DNA of 42,449 nt, taken from NCBI GenBank assembly GCA_007127715.1, contig SKYU01000074.1, positions 1-42,449 of the forward strand, read 5' to 3'. Positions 25,801-34,160 of the stretch are shown in pieces. The notes beneath the pieces were generated by a model that worked only from the letters and a program-made list of their open reading frames with translations, did not search any database and had not been told where the DNA came from. This DNA comes from Gammaproteobacteria bacterium. Its GTDB lineage: Bacteria; Pseudomonadota; Gammaproteobacteria; Steroidobacterales; PWYM01. Every line of letters starts with the position of its first letter. The stretch's first letter is position 1. A program made the translations under genes and the position numbers.

Positions 25801-26052
25801 CGGGCCAGCCTCGCGGACTCGACGCATGTCCGGTTCGCCGCGCGCGCTCGCTGTCCGGGTGGCGAGGTCGCCGCGCGCCACAGCCATCGCCGGTGGTTCG
25901 GCGAGCTGGACGATGTAGACCTGGCGGGCCTGGCGCGGGGGCTCCATCGGCCCGGCCAGACGCAGCTCGGCACCGGGCAGCGCCGGGGTCGGGCCCTGCG
26001 CCATGGCCGGCATCGCCAGCAGGCACAGCAGAGCGAGCCATCGATGGGTCAT
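22891..26052 (-). CDS. Secreted S8 (subtilisin/cucumisin-like) serine peptidase with I9 prodomain, PA insert and C-terminal domains
   Basis: Signal peptide; catalytic Asp VIIGVIDSGV, His DADGHGTHIASIAAG, Ser LSGTSQSAPVIAGVAALL; IKPDITAPGIDLLGA; GAGQVDPQAAVKPGAVYD. Confidence 0.93.
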   Translation of the reverse strand: MTHRWLALLCLLAMPAMAQGPTPALPGAELRLAGPMEPPRQARQVYIVQLAEPPAMAVARGDLATRTASARGEPDMRRVREAGPALAHARRLESSHVQLLDQIGARQHKLYSYRHVFNGFAAQLTPEQLEALRAHPDVRGIWEDRSRPLAGAETVRFLGLGLAGGLDVAQGLRGEDVIIGVIDSGVAPGHPSLSDRDLRPLPRLCRSEWARVSLLGRWLCRSHREARRQLAYDPPLGWQGVCQAGEAFSASDCNNKLIGARFYSEGFLASHALDDGEFLSPRDADGHGTHIASIAAGNDVEATLFGTRVGRTRGVAPRARVAVYKACWLRPGETRATCNTSDLARAIDDAVADGVHVINYSVGNPEPGFTGPDDVALLFAADAGVFTAVAAGNDGPMAGTIGAPADSPWVMTVAANTRPGRRFEEVIRIISPAALAGDLVMREAAFTTRLSASGPIAGELRRVDDGVERLPDGSPGTRDDACQPLVNAAELSGRIALVRRGGCSFASKLERIRVTGAIGAIVYNTAGPPITMVSDGADVDLPAVMVSAADGQRLVTGLAEGRRIEVELLRGRLREEPVTGNVMGAFSARGPTLGAPDLIKPDITAPGIDLLGAHTPTPSAGEPGERFQVLSGTSQSAPVIAGVAALLRERHPDWRPAMLKSAMMTTAWQDLVLEDGETPADPFARGAGQVDPQAAVKPGAVYDAELLDYAAFSCGIGSGAFSAADCAVLAASGVSLRAVDLNLPSIGVAELVGQTRLERRLTAVEAGRYTVEVDAPVGTDVTVSPSVLNLAAGDTATYSVDIARRAALPLNEWRFGELRWRSDAHLVRSPMAARARALAAPAELALTGTDGEAVLVLRGGYDGGYQPGAHGLRQPLLVEGQVAQDPDQSFSFRDGQGVTQHLIDIPEGQAYARFALRDELTDGNDDLDLYLFYCPGELCTPVGRSTEPGSNEQVSLLLPAPGRYAALVHGFATDPTESPGARYLLLAWSFGLDDDVGNLTVLGPGTVATGVDHDVELRWRGLAPDSLYLGGVSHNTPEGLQALTVLEIDTREF

Positions 26053-26161
26053 GTCGGATCCGCGGCGATCGTCACTGGCGGGGACCGCGGGCGGCCCGCG
26101 GCATTTGACGTAACGCTACCACAGGCCCGTGGGCAGCCGACAGGGTGGCCGTGCGCGCGGA

Positions 26162-27091
26162 TCAGGGGTCGGCGGCCAGTTCCTCGAGCCAGTCGCGGGG
26201 CCGGAGGTAGTCGGCCAGCCCGGCTTCGCGGCTGCCGGCCGGTGGCTGCCAGTCATAGCTCCAGCGCACCAGCGGCGGCAGCGACATCAGGATCGACTCG
26301 GTGCGACCGCCTGACTGCAGGCCGAACAGCGTGCCGCGGTCGAAGGCCAGGTTGAACTCGGCATAGCGTCCGCGCCGATGCAGCTGGAATTCGCGCTCGC
26401 GCTCGCCATAGCCAAGGTCCCGACGGCGCTGCACGATCGGCAGATAGGCGCGCATGTAGTGATCGCCGACGCTGCGCATCAGGCCGAAACAGCGCTCGAA
26501 GCCCTCCTGGTTCAGGTCGTCGAAGAACAGGCCACCGACGCCGCGGGTTTCCTGGCGGTGAGGCAGGAAGAAATACTCGTCGCACCAGGCCTTGAACCGC
26601 GGGTAGAGCGCCTCGCCGAAGGGCTCGCAGGCGGCGCGTGCGGTTTCATGCCAGTGCCGGATGTCCTTGTCGAAAGGGTAATACGGCGTGAGGTCGAAGC
26701 CCCCGCCGAACCACCAGACCGGTGCGCTGTCGGGCGCCTCGGCGACGAAGAAGCGGACGTTGGCGTGGCTGGTCGGCACGTAGGGGTTTCGCGGATGGAT
26801 GACCACCGAGACTCCCATGGCGCGGAAGCCGCGTCCGGCAAGTTCCGGCCGGGCCCGCGTTGCGCTGGGGGGGAGGGTATCGCCCTGCACGTCGGAGAAG
26901 CCGACTCCGGCCTTTTCGAAGACGCCGCCCTCGCTGAGGATTCGGCTCTCGCCGCCGCCACCTCCGGGCCGCACCCAGCTGTCCGCCTGGAACCGGCCCG
27001 GTCCGTCCGCCGTCTCGAGAGCGCGGCAGATGTCATCCTGGAGACCCCGCAGGTAGGCGTGAACCTCGCTGATGGAGATGGCGTCTTTCAT
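26162..27091 (-). CDS. hemF: Oxygen-dependent coproporphyrinogen III oxidase
   Basis: [82 protein letters not shown]. Confidence 0.97.
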   Translation of the reverse strand: MKDAISISEVHAYLRGLQDDICRALETADGPGRFQADSWVRPGGGGGESRILSEGGVFEKAGVGFSDVQGDTLPPSATRARPELAGRGFRAMGVSVVIHPRNPYVPTSHANVRFFVAEAPDSAPVWWFGGGFDLTPYYPFDKDIRHWHETARAACEPFGEALYPRFKAWCDEYFFLPHRQETRGVGGLFFDDLNQEGFERCFGLMRSVGDHYMRAYLPIVQRRRDLGYGEREREFQLHRRGRYAEFNLAFDRGTLFGLQSGGRTESILMSLPPLVRWSYDWQPPAGSREAGLADYLRPRDWLEELAADP

Positions 27092-27152
27092 GGTTCACTC
27101 CTGGCCGGCGCGCCCGTCGCCATGACCCTCCGGCCTGCCACGGGGGCCTCGC

Positions 27153-27710
27153 TCAATGGCGCAGCCATCGACCGCTGGCCGCATCGCGGATGGGGGTGGG
27201 GCGCGTCAGCCCGCCGGTGGCGCCGCCCAGCAGCCCGTCGAGGCCGTCGCCGAAATAGACCCGCGCCCGCAGGGCGGTGCGGGCGGGCGGCTTGCCCGAC
27301 GGGTTGGCGCTGGTGGAGATCAGCAGCCCGCCAGCCCTCCGGCACAGCTCCGCCGCCGGGGCGAATGCCGTGACCCGGGTCGCCAGGGTGTCGCGTCCTC
27401 CGGTCACCCAGTCGGGGACCCACGACGCCGCCGGTAGAATCCAGGTGAGCGGCCCCGGCCAGCTCGCGGCGACTTCCGTCCAACGCCCTGCCGGCAGAGG
27501 AGCGCACAGTGGGCGCAGGGCCTCCACCGAGGCGGCAAGCACGATGAACCCGGCCTCGAAAGCCCGGCCCTTGAGCGCGAGGATACGGTCGACGGCCTCG
27601 GGGTCCAGCGGGTCGCAGGCCAGGCCGTAGACACCCTCCGTAGGATGGGCGATCACGCCGCCGCTGCGCAGGATACGCGCCGCCACCCGCAGCTGATGGG
27701 CGCTGCTCAT
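27153..27710 (-). CDS. tsaC: Threonylcarbamoyl-AMP synthase (YrdC/Sua5 family)
   Basis: GGVIAHPTEGVYGLACDPLDPEAVDRILALKGR; LISTSANPSGKPPA. Confidence 0.94.
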   Translation of the reverse strand: MSSAHQLRVAARILRSGGVIAHPTEGVYGLACDPLDPEAVDRILALKGRAFEAGFIVLAASVEALRPLCAPLPAGRWTEVAASWPGPLTWILPAASWVPDWVTGGRDTLATRVTAFAPAAELCRRAGGLLISTSANPSGKPPARTALRARVYFGDGLDGLLGGATGGLTRPTPIRDAASGRWLRH

Positions 27711-27725
27711 CTTCGCCCGTGGGGA

Positions 27726-30359
27726 CTAGCCGATGCCGGCCGCACCGCCGGTGCGGGCGTTGGCGCCGGCGCTGGCGGCCTTCTTGCCACCGGCCTTCTT
27801 CGTCGCGGCCTTCTTCGTGGCGGCCTTCTTCGTGGCGGCCTTGCCTGTGGCGGTCTTGCTTGCCGCGGTTTTTTTCTTGGCAGTCTTTTTCCTGCCGGCC
27901 TTGCCTGCCGTGGCCTTTTTGGCCCCCGCCTTTTTCCTGGCGACCTTCTTTTTCGCGGCGGGGCCGGTGCTGTCGGTCTTGCGGGCCGCACCCCGTCCTC
28001 GGCCGCGGCGCTCCGGAGCCTCGGCCAGCAGTTTCTCGCAGTCGGCCAGACCGAGGCTGGCGGGCTCGACATCCTTCGGAATCTTGGCGTTCTTCTGGCC
28101 GTCCGTGACATACGGGCCGTAGCGGCCGTTGAGCACGGAGATCCCGTTGTCGAACTCGCGGATGATGCGGTTGGCATCAGCCTGCTTCTTGGCCGCGACC
28201 AGTTCCAGGGCGCGCGGCAGGCCGATCGTGTAGGGGTCGTCGTCCGCCGGAATCGACACGTACTTCGTCCCGTACTTCACGTAGGGCCCGAACCGCCCGA
28301 TGTTCACCAGGACCGGTTCGCCCTCCGGCGTCTCGCCGAGATCGCGGGGCAGACGGAACAGCACCAGCGCCTCCTCGAGGTCGATCTGGTCCATTTTCTG
28401 GCCTGGTCGCAGTCCGGCGAACAGCGGCTTCTCCTCGTCCTCCCGGGTACCGATCTGGACGATGGGACCGAAGCGCCCCATACGCACGCTGACCGGCCGA
28501 CCGCTCTTGGGATCGGTGCCCAGTTCGCGCGCCTGCACGGCTTCCGCGCGGCTGACCGAGACTTCCTTGTCTTCTACGAGCTTGTGGAAGTCTTCCCAGA
28601 ACTCGCGCATCAATGGCACCCAGTCACGCTCGCCGCGGAACACCTCGTCAAGAGAATCCTCGAGTTTCGCGGTGAATTCGTAATCGACGTACTGGGAGAA
28701 GTGCCGGGTCAGGAAGGTGTTGACGATTTTTCCGACGTCGGTGGGAATGAACCGACGGGCATCCATCTCGACGTACTCGCGCTGCTGCAGCGTGGAGATG
28801 ATGCTGGCATAGGTGGACGGACGGCCAATTCCGTATTCCTCGAGGGCCTTGACCAGCGAGGCTTCGGAGTAGCGTGGCGGCGGCTCCGTGAAATGCTGAT
28901 CGGCGCGTACATCGCGCAGCTGGACCTCGTCGCCCTCTTCCATGTCGGGCAGGATGCGATCGCCGTCCTCGCCGGTCTTGGCGTCGTCCTGGCCTTCCTG
29001 GTAGACGGCCATGAAACCGGGATGACGGAGCACCGAGCCCGTGGCACGGAAACTGGCGCGCGTTCTGCCCTCCGGCCCGGCCAGCAGGTCCACCGCGACC
29101 GTATCGAAGGTGGCGTGGATCATCTGGCAGGCGACCGTGCGCTTCCAGATCAGGGTGTAGAGCTTGAGCTGGTCGGAGGTCAGGCGGCCACGCAGCGATT
29201 CGGGCGTCCGCTTCAGCGAGGTCGGGCGGATCGCCTCGTGTGCCTCCTGGGCATTCTTGGCCGTCGTCTTGTAGAGCCTGGGGCGTTCCGGCAGGTTCTC
29301 GGGGCCATAGCGCGACTCGATCAGTTCGCGGGCCTGGGCGAGCGCCTCGTTCGACAGGCTGACCGAGTCGGTCCGCATATAGGTGATGAGGCCGACGGCC
29401 CCCTCGTCGGTGTCGATGCCCTCGTAGAGCCGCTGCGCGACACTCATGGTGCGGCTGGCGGAGAAACCGAGCTTGCGTGACGCCTCCTGCTGGAGCGTCG
29501 AGGTGGTGAAAGGAGCCGCCGGATTGCGCCGCCGCTGCTTGCGCTCGACGCGCACGACCTTCAGGACGCCTGGACGGGCAGGCGGCTGCGCCCCCTGCAG
29601 CTCGCCGCCATCGTCGGGCAGCTCGCCCGCCCCGGCCGCCGCCAGCAGGTGCTCACGGGCGCCACGGGCGCTGTCGATGTCCTGGAAGCTGAACTGCTCG
29701 ACCCGCTCGCCGCGGAATTCCCACAGCCTCGCCGTGAACGGGTGATCCTCGCGCAGCGCGTCGGCTTCGAGCGTCCAGTACTCGCGCGGGACGAAGGCCT
29801 CGATTTCGGCCTCACGCTCGCAGATCATCCGCAGGGCCGGGCTCTGTACGCGACCGGCGGACAGGCCGCGGCGAACTTTCTTCCACAGCAGCGGTGAGAG
29901 GTTGAAGCCGACCAGATAATCCAGCGCCCGGCGGGCCTGCTGGGCGTTCACCCGCTCTGTGGAGATCTCGCGGGGGTCGGCGATGGCACGGCGGACCGCC
30001 TCGCGGGTGATCTCGTAGAACACGACACGGTGCACGGGCTTGCCATTCAGCAGCGAGCGTTCGCGCAGAATCTCGTACAGGTGCCAGGAGATGGCCTCGC
30101 CTTCGCGGTCGGGGTCGGTGGCCAGGTAGACCGCATCGCTTTTCTTCACGGCCCGCGCGATCGCGTCGACATGTTTCTGGTTGCGCTCGATGATCTCGTA
30201 GCGCATCTCGAAATCATGTTCGGTATCGACGGCACCACCCTTGGGCACCAGGTCGCGGACATGCCCATACGAGGCCATGACCTGGAAATCCTGGCCCAGG
30301 TATTTTTCGATGGTCTTCGCCTTGGCAGGCGACTCGACGATGACTAGGTTTTTGCTCAT
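27726..30359 (-). CDS. topA: DNA topoisomerase I with lysine-rich C-terminal tail
   Basis: MSKNLVIVESPAKAKTIEKYLG; YLATDPDREGEAISWHL Toprim; GLITYMRTDS active-site Tyr region; GRFGPIV/GRFGPYV/GRYGPYV C-terminal repeats; Lys-pentad tail. Confidence 0.97.
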   Translation of the reverse strand: MSKNLVIVESPAKAKTIEKYLGQDFQVMASYGHVRDLVPKGGAVDTEHDFEMRYEIIERNQKHVDAIARAVKKSDAVYLATDPDREGEAISWHLYEILRERSLLNGKPVHRVVFYEITREAVRRAIADPREISTERVNAQQARRALDYLVGFNLSPLLWKKVRRGLSAGRVQSPALRMICEREAEIEAFVPREYWTLEADALREDHPFTARLWEFRGERVEQFSFQDIDSARGAREHLLAAAGAGELPDDGGELQGAQPPARPGVLKVVRVERKQRRRNPAAPFTTSTLQQEASRKLGFSASRTMSVAQRLYEGIDTDEGAVGLITYMRTDSVSLSNEALAQARELIESRYGPENLPERPRLYKTTAKNAQEAHEAIRPTSLKRTPESLRGRLTSDQLKLYTLIWKRTVACQMIHATFDTVAVDLLAGPEGRTRASFRATGSVLRHPGFMAVYQEGQDDAKTGEDGDRILPDMEEGDEVQLRDVRADQHFTEPPPRYSEASLVKALEEYGIGRPSTYASIISTLQQREYVEMDARRFIPTDVGKIVNTFLTRHFSQYVDYEFTAKLEDSLDEVFRGERDWVPLMREFWEDFHKLVEDKEVSVSRAEAVQARELGTDPKSGRPVSVRMGRFGPIVQIGTREDEEKPLFAGLRPGQKMDQIDLEEALVLFRLPRDLGETPEGEPVLVNIGRFGPYVKYGTKYVSIPADDDPYTIGLPRALELVAAKKQADANRIIREFDNGISVLNGRYGPYVTDGQKNAKIPKDVEPASLGLADCEKLLAEAPERRGRGRGAARKTDSTGPAAKKKVARKKAGAKKATAGKAGRKKTAKKKTAASKTATGKAATKKAATKKAATKKAGGKKAASAGANARTGGAAGIG
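27780..27959 (-). repeat. topA: 12 x 15-bp coding repeat (5-aa pentads ending in Lys) in topA 3' end
   Basis: AAKKK-VARKK-AGAKK-ATAGK-AGRKK-TAKKK-TAASK-TATGK-AATKK-AATKK-AATKK-AGGKK read without break; three consecutive near-identical 15-mers at 27795-27839. Confidence 0.95.
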
Positions 30360-30364
30360 GTTCC

Positions 30365-30390
30365 AAAAAAAACCGCAGCTCCGGCTGCGG
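30365..30390 (-). terminator. Intrinsic terminator / possible attenuator between smg and topA
   Basis: On minus strand: CCGCAGC-CGGA-GCTGCGG (7-bp perfect stem, 4-nt loop) then T8; T-tract ends 5 nt before topA ATG. Confidence 0.85.
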
Positions 30391-30420
30391 CAGCATCAGC
30401 GGACGGCGATGACCGGCGCA

Positions 30421-30909
30421 TCAGTGAATGGCGCCCGGGCCCTCTGCAAACACCAGGTCTTCCATCCTGGCATACGCGCTTTCCTGTCCCGGTTGGCTGA
30501 ACAGTACCATCAGCACGACCCACTTGATGTGGTCGATGTCGATATCGACCGTGTCCAGGGCCAGCAGGCGGTCGATAAGCAGTTCGCGCTGCGCGGGGCT
30601 CAGGATGCCGATCTGTTCAAGGTAGAGCACATAGCCACGGCAGCCGGCATCCAGGCGGGACTGCTCGTGGGCATCGAACACCCTCAGCGCATGTTCTGTC
30701 GGCGCACTGGGATGGCTGTCCTCGCCCTCATTCAGCCCATCGAGCCACTCGAGGGCCCGGTCGATCTCGCGATCGCCGAATCCGGCCCGTTCGAGTTCCA
30801 GCCGCAGCTCGCTGCGGTCCGGTTCCGGCTCCTCGTCGGCGTCCACGTAGGTTTCGAACAGGTACATGAGGACGTCGAGCACATTTTCGGTCATCAGGAT
30901 CTCTTTCAT
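30421..30909 (-). CDS. smg: Smg family protein (DUF494)
   Basis: ENVLDVLMYLFETYVDAD...; EQIGILSPAQRELLIDRLLAL; DIDHIKWVVLMVLFSQPGQE; between dprA and topA. Confidence 0.94.
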   Translation of the reverse strand: MKEILMTENVLDVLMYLFETYVDADEEPEPDRSELRLELERAGFGDREIDRALEWLDGLNEGEDSHPSAPTEHALRVFDAHEQSRLDAGCRGYVLYLEQIGILSPAQRELLIDRLLALDTVDIDIDHIKWVVLMVLFSQPGQESAYARMEDLVFAEGPGAIH

Positions 30910-32072
30910 GGCCCGTCGCGGCGTGCCGCGAAGCGCCCTCCGGGCCGTGCTTCCACCGCCCCTTGCAATTCGAGGATCAGCAGCATGGAGGAAACGGACT
31001 CGGGCGTCAATCCGGAGCGCGCTGCCAGGACGTCTACTGTCTGCGGAGAAAACTCCATTGCCTTCAATAGCTTGAGATACTCCGGATCGAGCCCCTGGGG
31101 GCGCTCGCGCGTCTCGGTATGGGTCTCGGAGTCGGGCCCCGACGGTGGCCGGGTGGCCAGCAGAGCCCCCAGCGCCGGGCGCAGCTCACCCAGGATGTCG
31201 TCGCAGGTTTCCACCAGCCGGGCGCCCTCCTGGATGAGGCGATGGCAGCCCCGAGCCATGGGATTGTGGATGGAACCGGGGATCGCGAACACCTCGCGCC
31301 CCTGTTCGCCCGCCAGCCGCGCGGTAATCAGCGAGCCACTGTGCAGGGCCGCCTCGACCACCAGCACGCCCAGGGCCAGGGTGGCGATGAGACGGTTGCG
31401 TGCGGGGAAATGACCGCGTCTGGGCGGCGTGCCCGGCGGGTACTCGGAGATCAGCAGTCCGGCGGCGGCGATCCGCTCGCCGAGGGCGCGGTTTTCGGCC
31501 GGATACAGTGTGTCGATGCCGCCCCCCAGCACGGCCAGGGTGTCGCCGCCGACGGCCAGTGCGCCCTCGTGGGCCGCGGCATCGATCCCGCGGGCCAGGC
31601 CGCTGGTGATCACCAGACCGACGCCGGCCAGCGCCGCCGCGAAGGCCCGGGCCATATCCCGGCCGTCGTGTGTGGGGTGACGACTGCCGACCATGGCCAG
31701 TTGGGGCTCGGACAACAGTTCCCGCCGGCCCTGCAGCCAAAGCGCCGGCGGTGGCGCGGAGAGTTCGCGGAGACTGGCCGGGTAGTCGGCATCCTCGAGG
31801 GTGACGAGCCCGGCACCCGGCTGCGCCAGCCAGGCCAGGTCTGCGGCCAGGCGATCTCGATCCGGGTGACGGAGTGTCTCGATGGCCGGCTGCGAAAGCC
31901 CGAGCGCCGCGAGCTGGCGGGTCGGCGCACCGACCAGTTCGACCATGGAACCGGCCGTCTGCAGGGCCTGGCGCAGCTGGCGCGGGCTCAACCCGGGCGC
32001 CCGCAACGCTGCGAGCCAGGGAAGCGACCGATCGGCCGGCGCGTCGGTCACGCGGGTGTGGCCTGTCGGCAC
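30906..32072 (-). CDS. dprA: DNA-processing protein DprA
   Basis: LAMVGSRHPTHDGRDMARAFAAALA, VITSGLARGIDAAAHEGAL, LAVLGGGIDTLYPAEN, YPPGTPPRRGHFPARNRLIATLALGVLVVEAALHSGSLITA. Confidence 0.96.
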   Translation of the reverse strand: MPTGHTRVTDAPADRSLPWLAALRAPGLSPRQLRQALQTAGSMVELVGAPTRQLAALGLSQPAIETLRHPDRDRLAADLAWLAQPGAGLVTLEDADYPASLRELSAPPPALWLQGRRELLSEPQLAMVGSRHPTHDGRDMARAFAAALAGVGLVITSGLARGIDAAAHEGALAVGGDTLAVLGGGIDTLYPAENRALGERIAAAGLLISEYPPGTPPRRGHFPARNRLIATLALGVLVVEAALHSGSLITARLAGEQGREVFAIPGSIHNPMARGCHRLIQEGARLVETCDDILGELRPALGALLATRPPSGPDSETHTETRERPQGLDPEYLKLLKAMEFSPQTVDVLAARSGLTPESVSSMLLILELQGAVEARPGGRFAARRDGP

Positions 32073-32159
32073 GGGGCCGCATACGGGGCGTGGGGTGAGC
32101 GGTCTGCCGCCCGCGGGTGGGCCGGGCGGCCGCCACCGCAGGGTGCTGCGATCCGGGGC

Positions 32160-33299
32160 TCAGCTGCCGGGAGTGCGGACCGTATCGAGGACCCGGAATT
32201 CGTTGACCGACTGCATGACCAGGGCATAGCTGATGCGATCGAAGCTGCGGAACACCATGATGGTGGCCGCCAGTTCCTCCGGCAAGGTCACTTTCTCGCC
32301 GAACATCCCGGATCCACCGATGGTGTCGCGCACGACCTCGCCGGCCTGGTGTACCTGCAGCACATGGCCCGGTGCGATTCCGTCACGCTCGCCACGGTTG
32401 ATGACCACGACCATCCACGGTCCGATCAGCGAGAGCCCCTCGCGGACCGCGATGACCCGGCCCTCGATGGCCCGCTCCGGGGCGCGGGGCAGGAAGTTCA
32501 ATGAGGGCATCCGTTCCTCGGGGAGCAGACGGTCGCCGCGCAGGGTCTCGCGTTCGGAATCGGTGAGCGTCAGGGTTGCCGGATCGCCACCCCGTCGCAG
32601 CCGGCCGCGGCCTGTGTACTGTCCCTGATATCCGACCACCGCGCCGTCATCCGGATCGATCAGCGGATCGCCGACGTTCACCACGCTGAAAAACTCGCCC
32701 GTGCCCGCATCGATACCGCGCACATAGACGTCGTCACCCGCGGCGGCCATCAACTTTCCTTCGCGGAAGGTCAGCACGTAGGGCAGGTTTTCCGCCTGCT
32801 CGCGGGTGAGCACCGACGGGCGTGTCAGAAATGCGCGGATCGCCTCGAACGGAATGGTCGGGATGGCGTCGTCGAGCCGCTGTTCGCGGACCTGCGGCGA
32901 GCGGCGCTCGACCATGCCGCGCTCGAGCATGAGCCTCGGCTGCCCATCGATGTAGACCAGCGAGATCACGTCGCCCGGGAAGATCAGATGGGGATTGGCG
33001 ATCTGGGGGTTGACCTGCCAGATCTCTGGCCAGACCCAGGGATCGCGGAGAAATCGCGAGGCGATGTCCCAGAGGGTATCGCCCCGCTGGACGACATGGC
33101 GCTCGGGATGGCGGGGGTTCAGTGCTGCCGTCCCGCCCAGCTGCCCGGTCGTGGCAACCAGGGTCATGGCGCCTGCGCCGGACTGGGCGACGGAGATGGC
33201 CGGGGTGAACGCGCTGCTTTCCCGGGCCAGACCCGGTGCGGCGGCGAGGCCGGCAGCCACGAGGACGAGCACCGGCAGGCGGGACATGACGGATCGCAT
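32160..33299 (-). CDS. LysM peptidoglycan-binding domain protein, secreted
   Basis: Signal peptide from MRSVMSRLPVLVLVAAGLAAAPGLA; LysM HVVQRGDTLWDIASRFLRDPWVWPEIWQVNPQIANPHLIFPGDVISL; conserved next to dprA and def. Confidence 0.9.
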   Translation of the reverse strand: MRSVMSRLPVLVLVAAGLAAAPGLARESSAFTPAISVAQSGAGAMTLVATTGQLGGTAALNPRHPERHVVQRGDTLWDIASRFLRDPWVWPEIWQVNPQIANPHLIFPGDVISLVYIDGQPRLMLERGMVERRSPQVREQRLDDAIPTIPFEAIRAFLTRPSVLTREQAENLPYVLTFREGKLMAAAGDDVYVRGIDAGTGEFFSVVNVGDPLIDPDDGAVVGYQGQYTGRGRLRRGGDPATLTLTDSERETLRGDRLLPEERMPSLNFLPRAPERAIEGRVIAVREGLSLIGPWMVVVINRGERDGIAPGHVLQVHQAGEVVRDTIGGSGMFGEKVTLPEELAATIMVFRSFDRISYALVMQSVNEFRVLDTVRTPGS

Positions 33300-33389
33300 C
33301 GTTTGCAGGGCTCCCCGTGCCTGGAGTGATAACCTGATGAAAGTGTGCTCCACGTTGCGGTCAGGGCCCGCCGACCAGTTCACAGATAC

Positions 33390-33398
33390 TGATATACT
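33390..33398 (+). promoter_or_regulatory. Extended -10 element (TGATATACT) upstream of def
   Basis: TGn-TATACT in the lysM/def divergent spacer; no good -35, consistent with an extended -10 promoter. Confidence 0.5.
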
Positions 33399-33538
33399 GG
33401 CGTCTTGAGCGCTGCCCGTACGTGGAACCGGCGGTCAGACGGGGGGTCCAACCCGCTGTTCTGCGCAACTCTAGCAGCATTGACCCGCGCTGGGCACTCC
33501 GTGCCCCTGCAGACCATACCGACGACACCGACAACACC

Positions 33539-34057
33539 ATGGCCAGACTGACGATACTTGAATACCCGGACCCGAGGCTGCGCACCCGCGCACAGCCGGT
33601 GGAGACCGTGGACGACGAGATCCGCCAACTTGTTGCCGACCTGTTCGAGACCATGTACGCGGCGCCTGGCATCGGCCTCGCCGCCACCCAGGTCAACGTG
33701 CACAAGCGCGTGCTGGTCGCGGACGTCTCCGAGGAGAAGAACCAGCCGGTGGCGCTGATCAACCCCGAGATCCTGGCGGCCGAGGGCGTCGAGGTCACAG
33801 AGGAAGGCTGCCTCTCCGTTCCCGGCTACTACGATCGCGTCGAACGCCCTGACCGCATCCGCGTCAGGGCCCTGAACGTCGATGGCGAGACGTTCGAAAT
33901 GGATGCCGAGGGCCTGCTCGCCGTCTGTATCCAGCACGAGATGGACCATCTCGAGGGCAAGCTGTTCGTGGATTACCTCTCCGAACTCAAGCGCAACCGC
34001 CTGCGCAAGCGTGCCAGCAAGGCCCGTCGTCAGGAGCCGGCCGGCGCCACCGTCTGA
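33539..34057 (+). CDS. def: Peptide deformylase
   Basis: [37 protein letters not shown] (three PDF motifs). Confidence 0.97.
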   Translation: MARLTILEYPDPRLRTRAQPVETVDDEIRQLVADLFETMYAAPGIGLAATQVNVHKRVLVADVSEEKNQPVALINPEILAAEGVEVTEEGCLSVPGYYDRVERPDRIRVRALNVDGETFEMDAEGLLAVCIQHEMDHLEGKLFVDYLSELKRNRLRKRASKARRQEPAGATV

Positions 34058-34160
34058 GCCCGGTCGCGCGACGCCCGGGCTGCTCCCGGATATTCCAGAA
34101 CGTCCAGCACTCCCGGCGGGCCGGCCGGTGGTTGCCGGACGGTAATCGAGAGAAGCACCG

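Noticed and set aside
23350-26355. 1001-aa plus-strand ORF antisense to the S8 protease
   Set aside because: Shadow ORF caused by GC-rich codon usage; low-complexity sequence, no recognisable domain, while the opposite strand encodes a complete catalytic triad.
27645-29480. 611-aa plus-strand ORF with LLRGGLLRGGL-type repeats
   Set aside because: Antisense of topA; the repeats are the complement of the TopA lysine tail.
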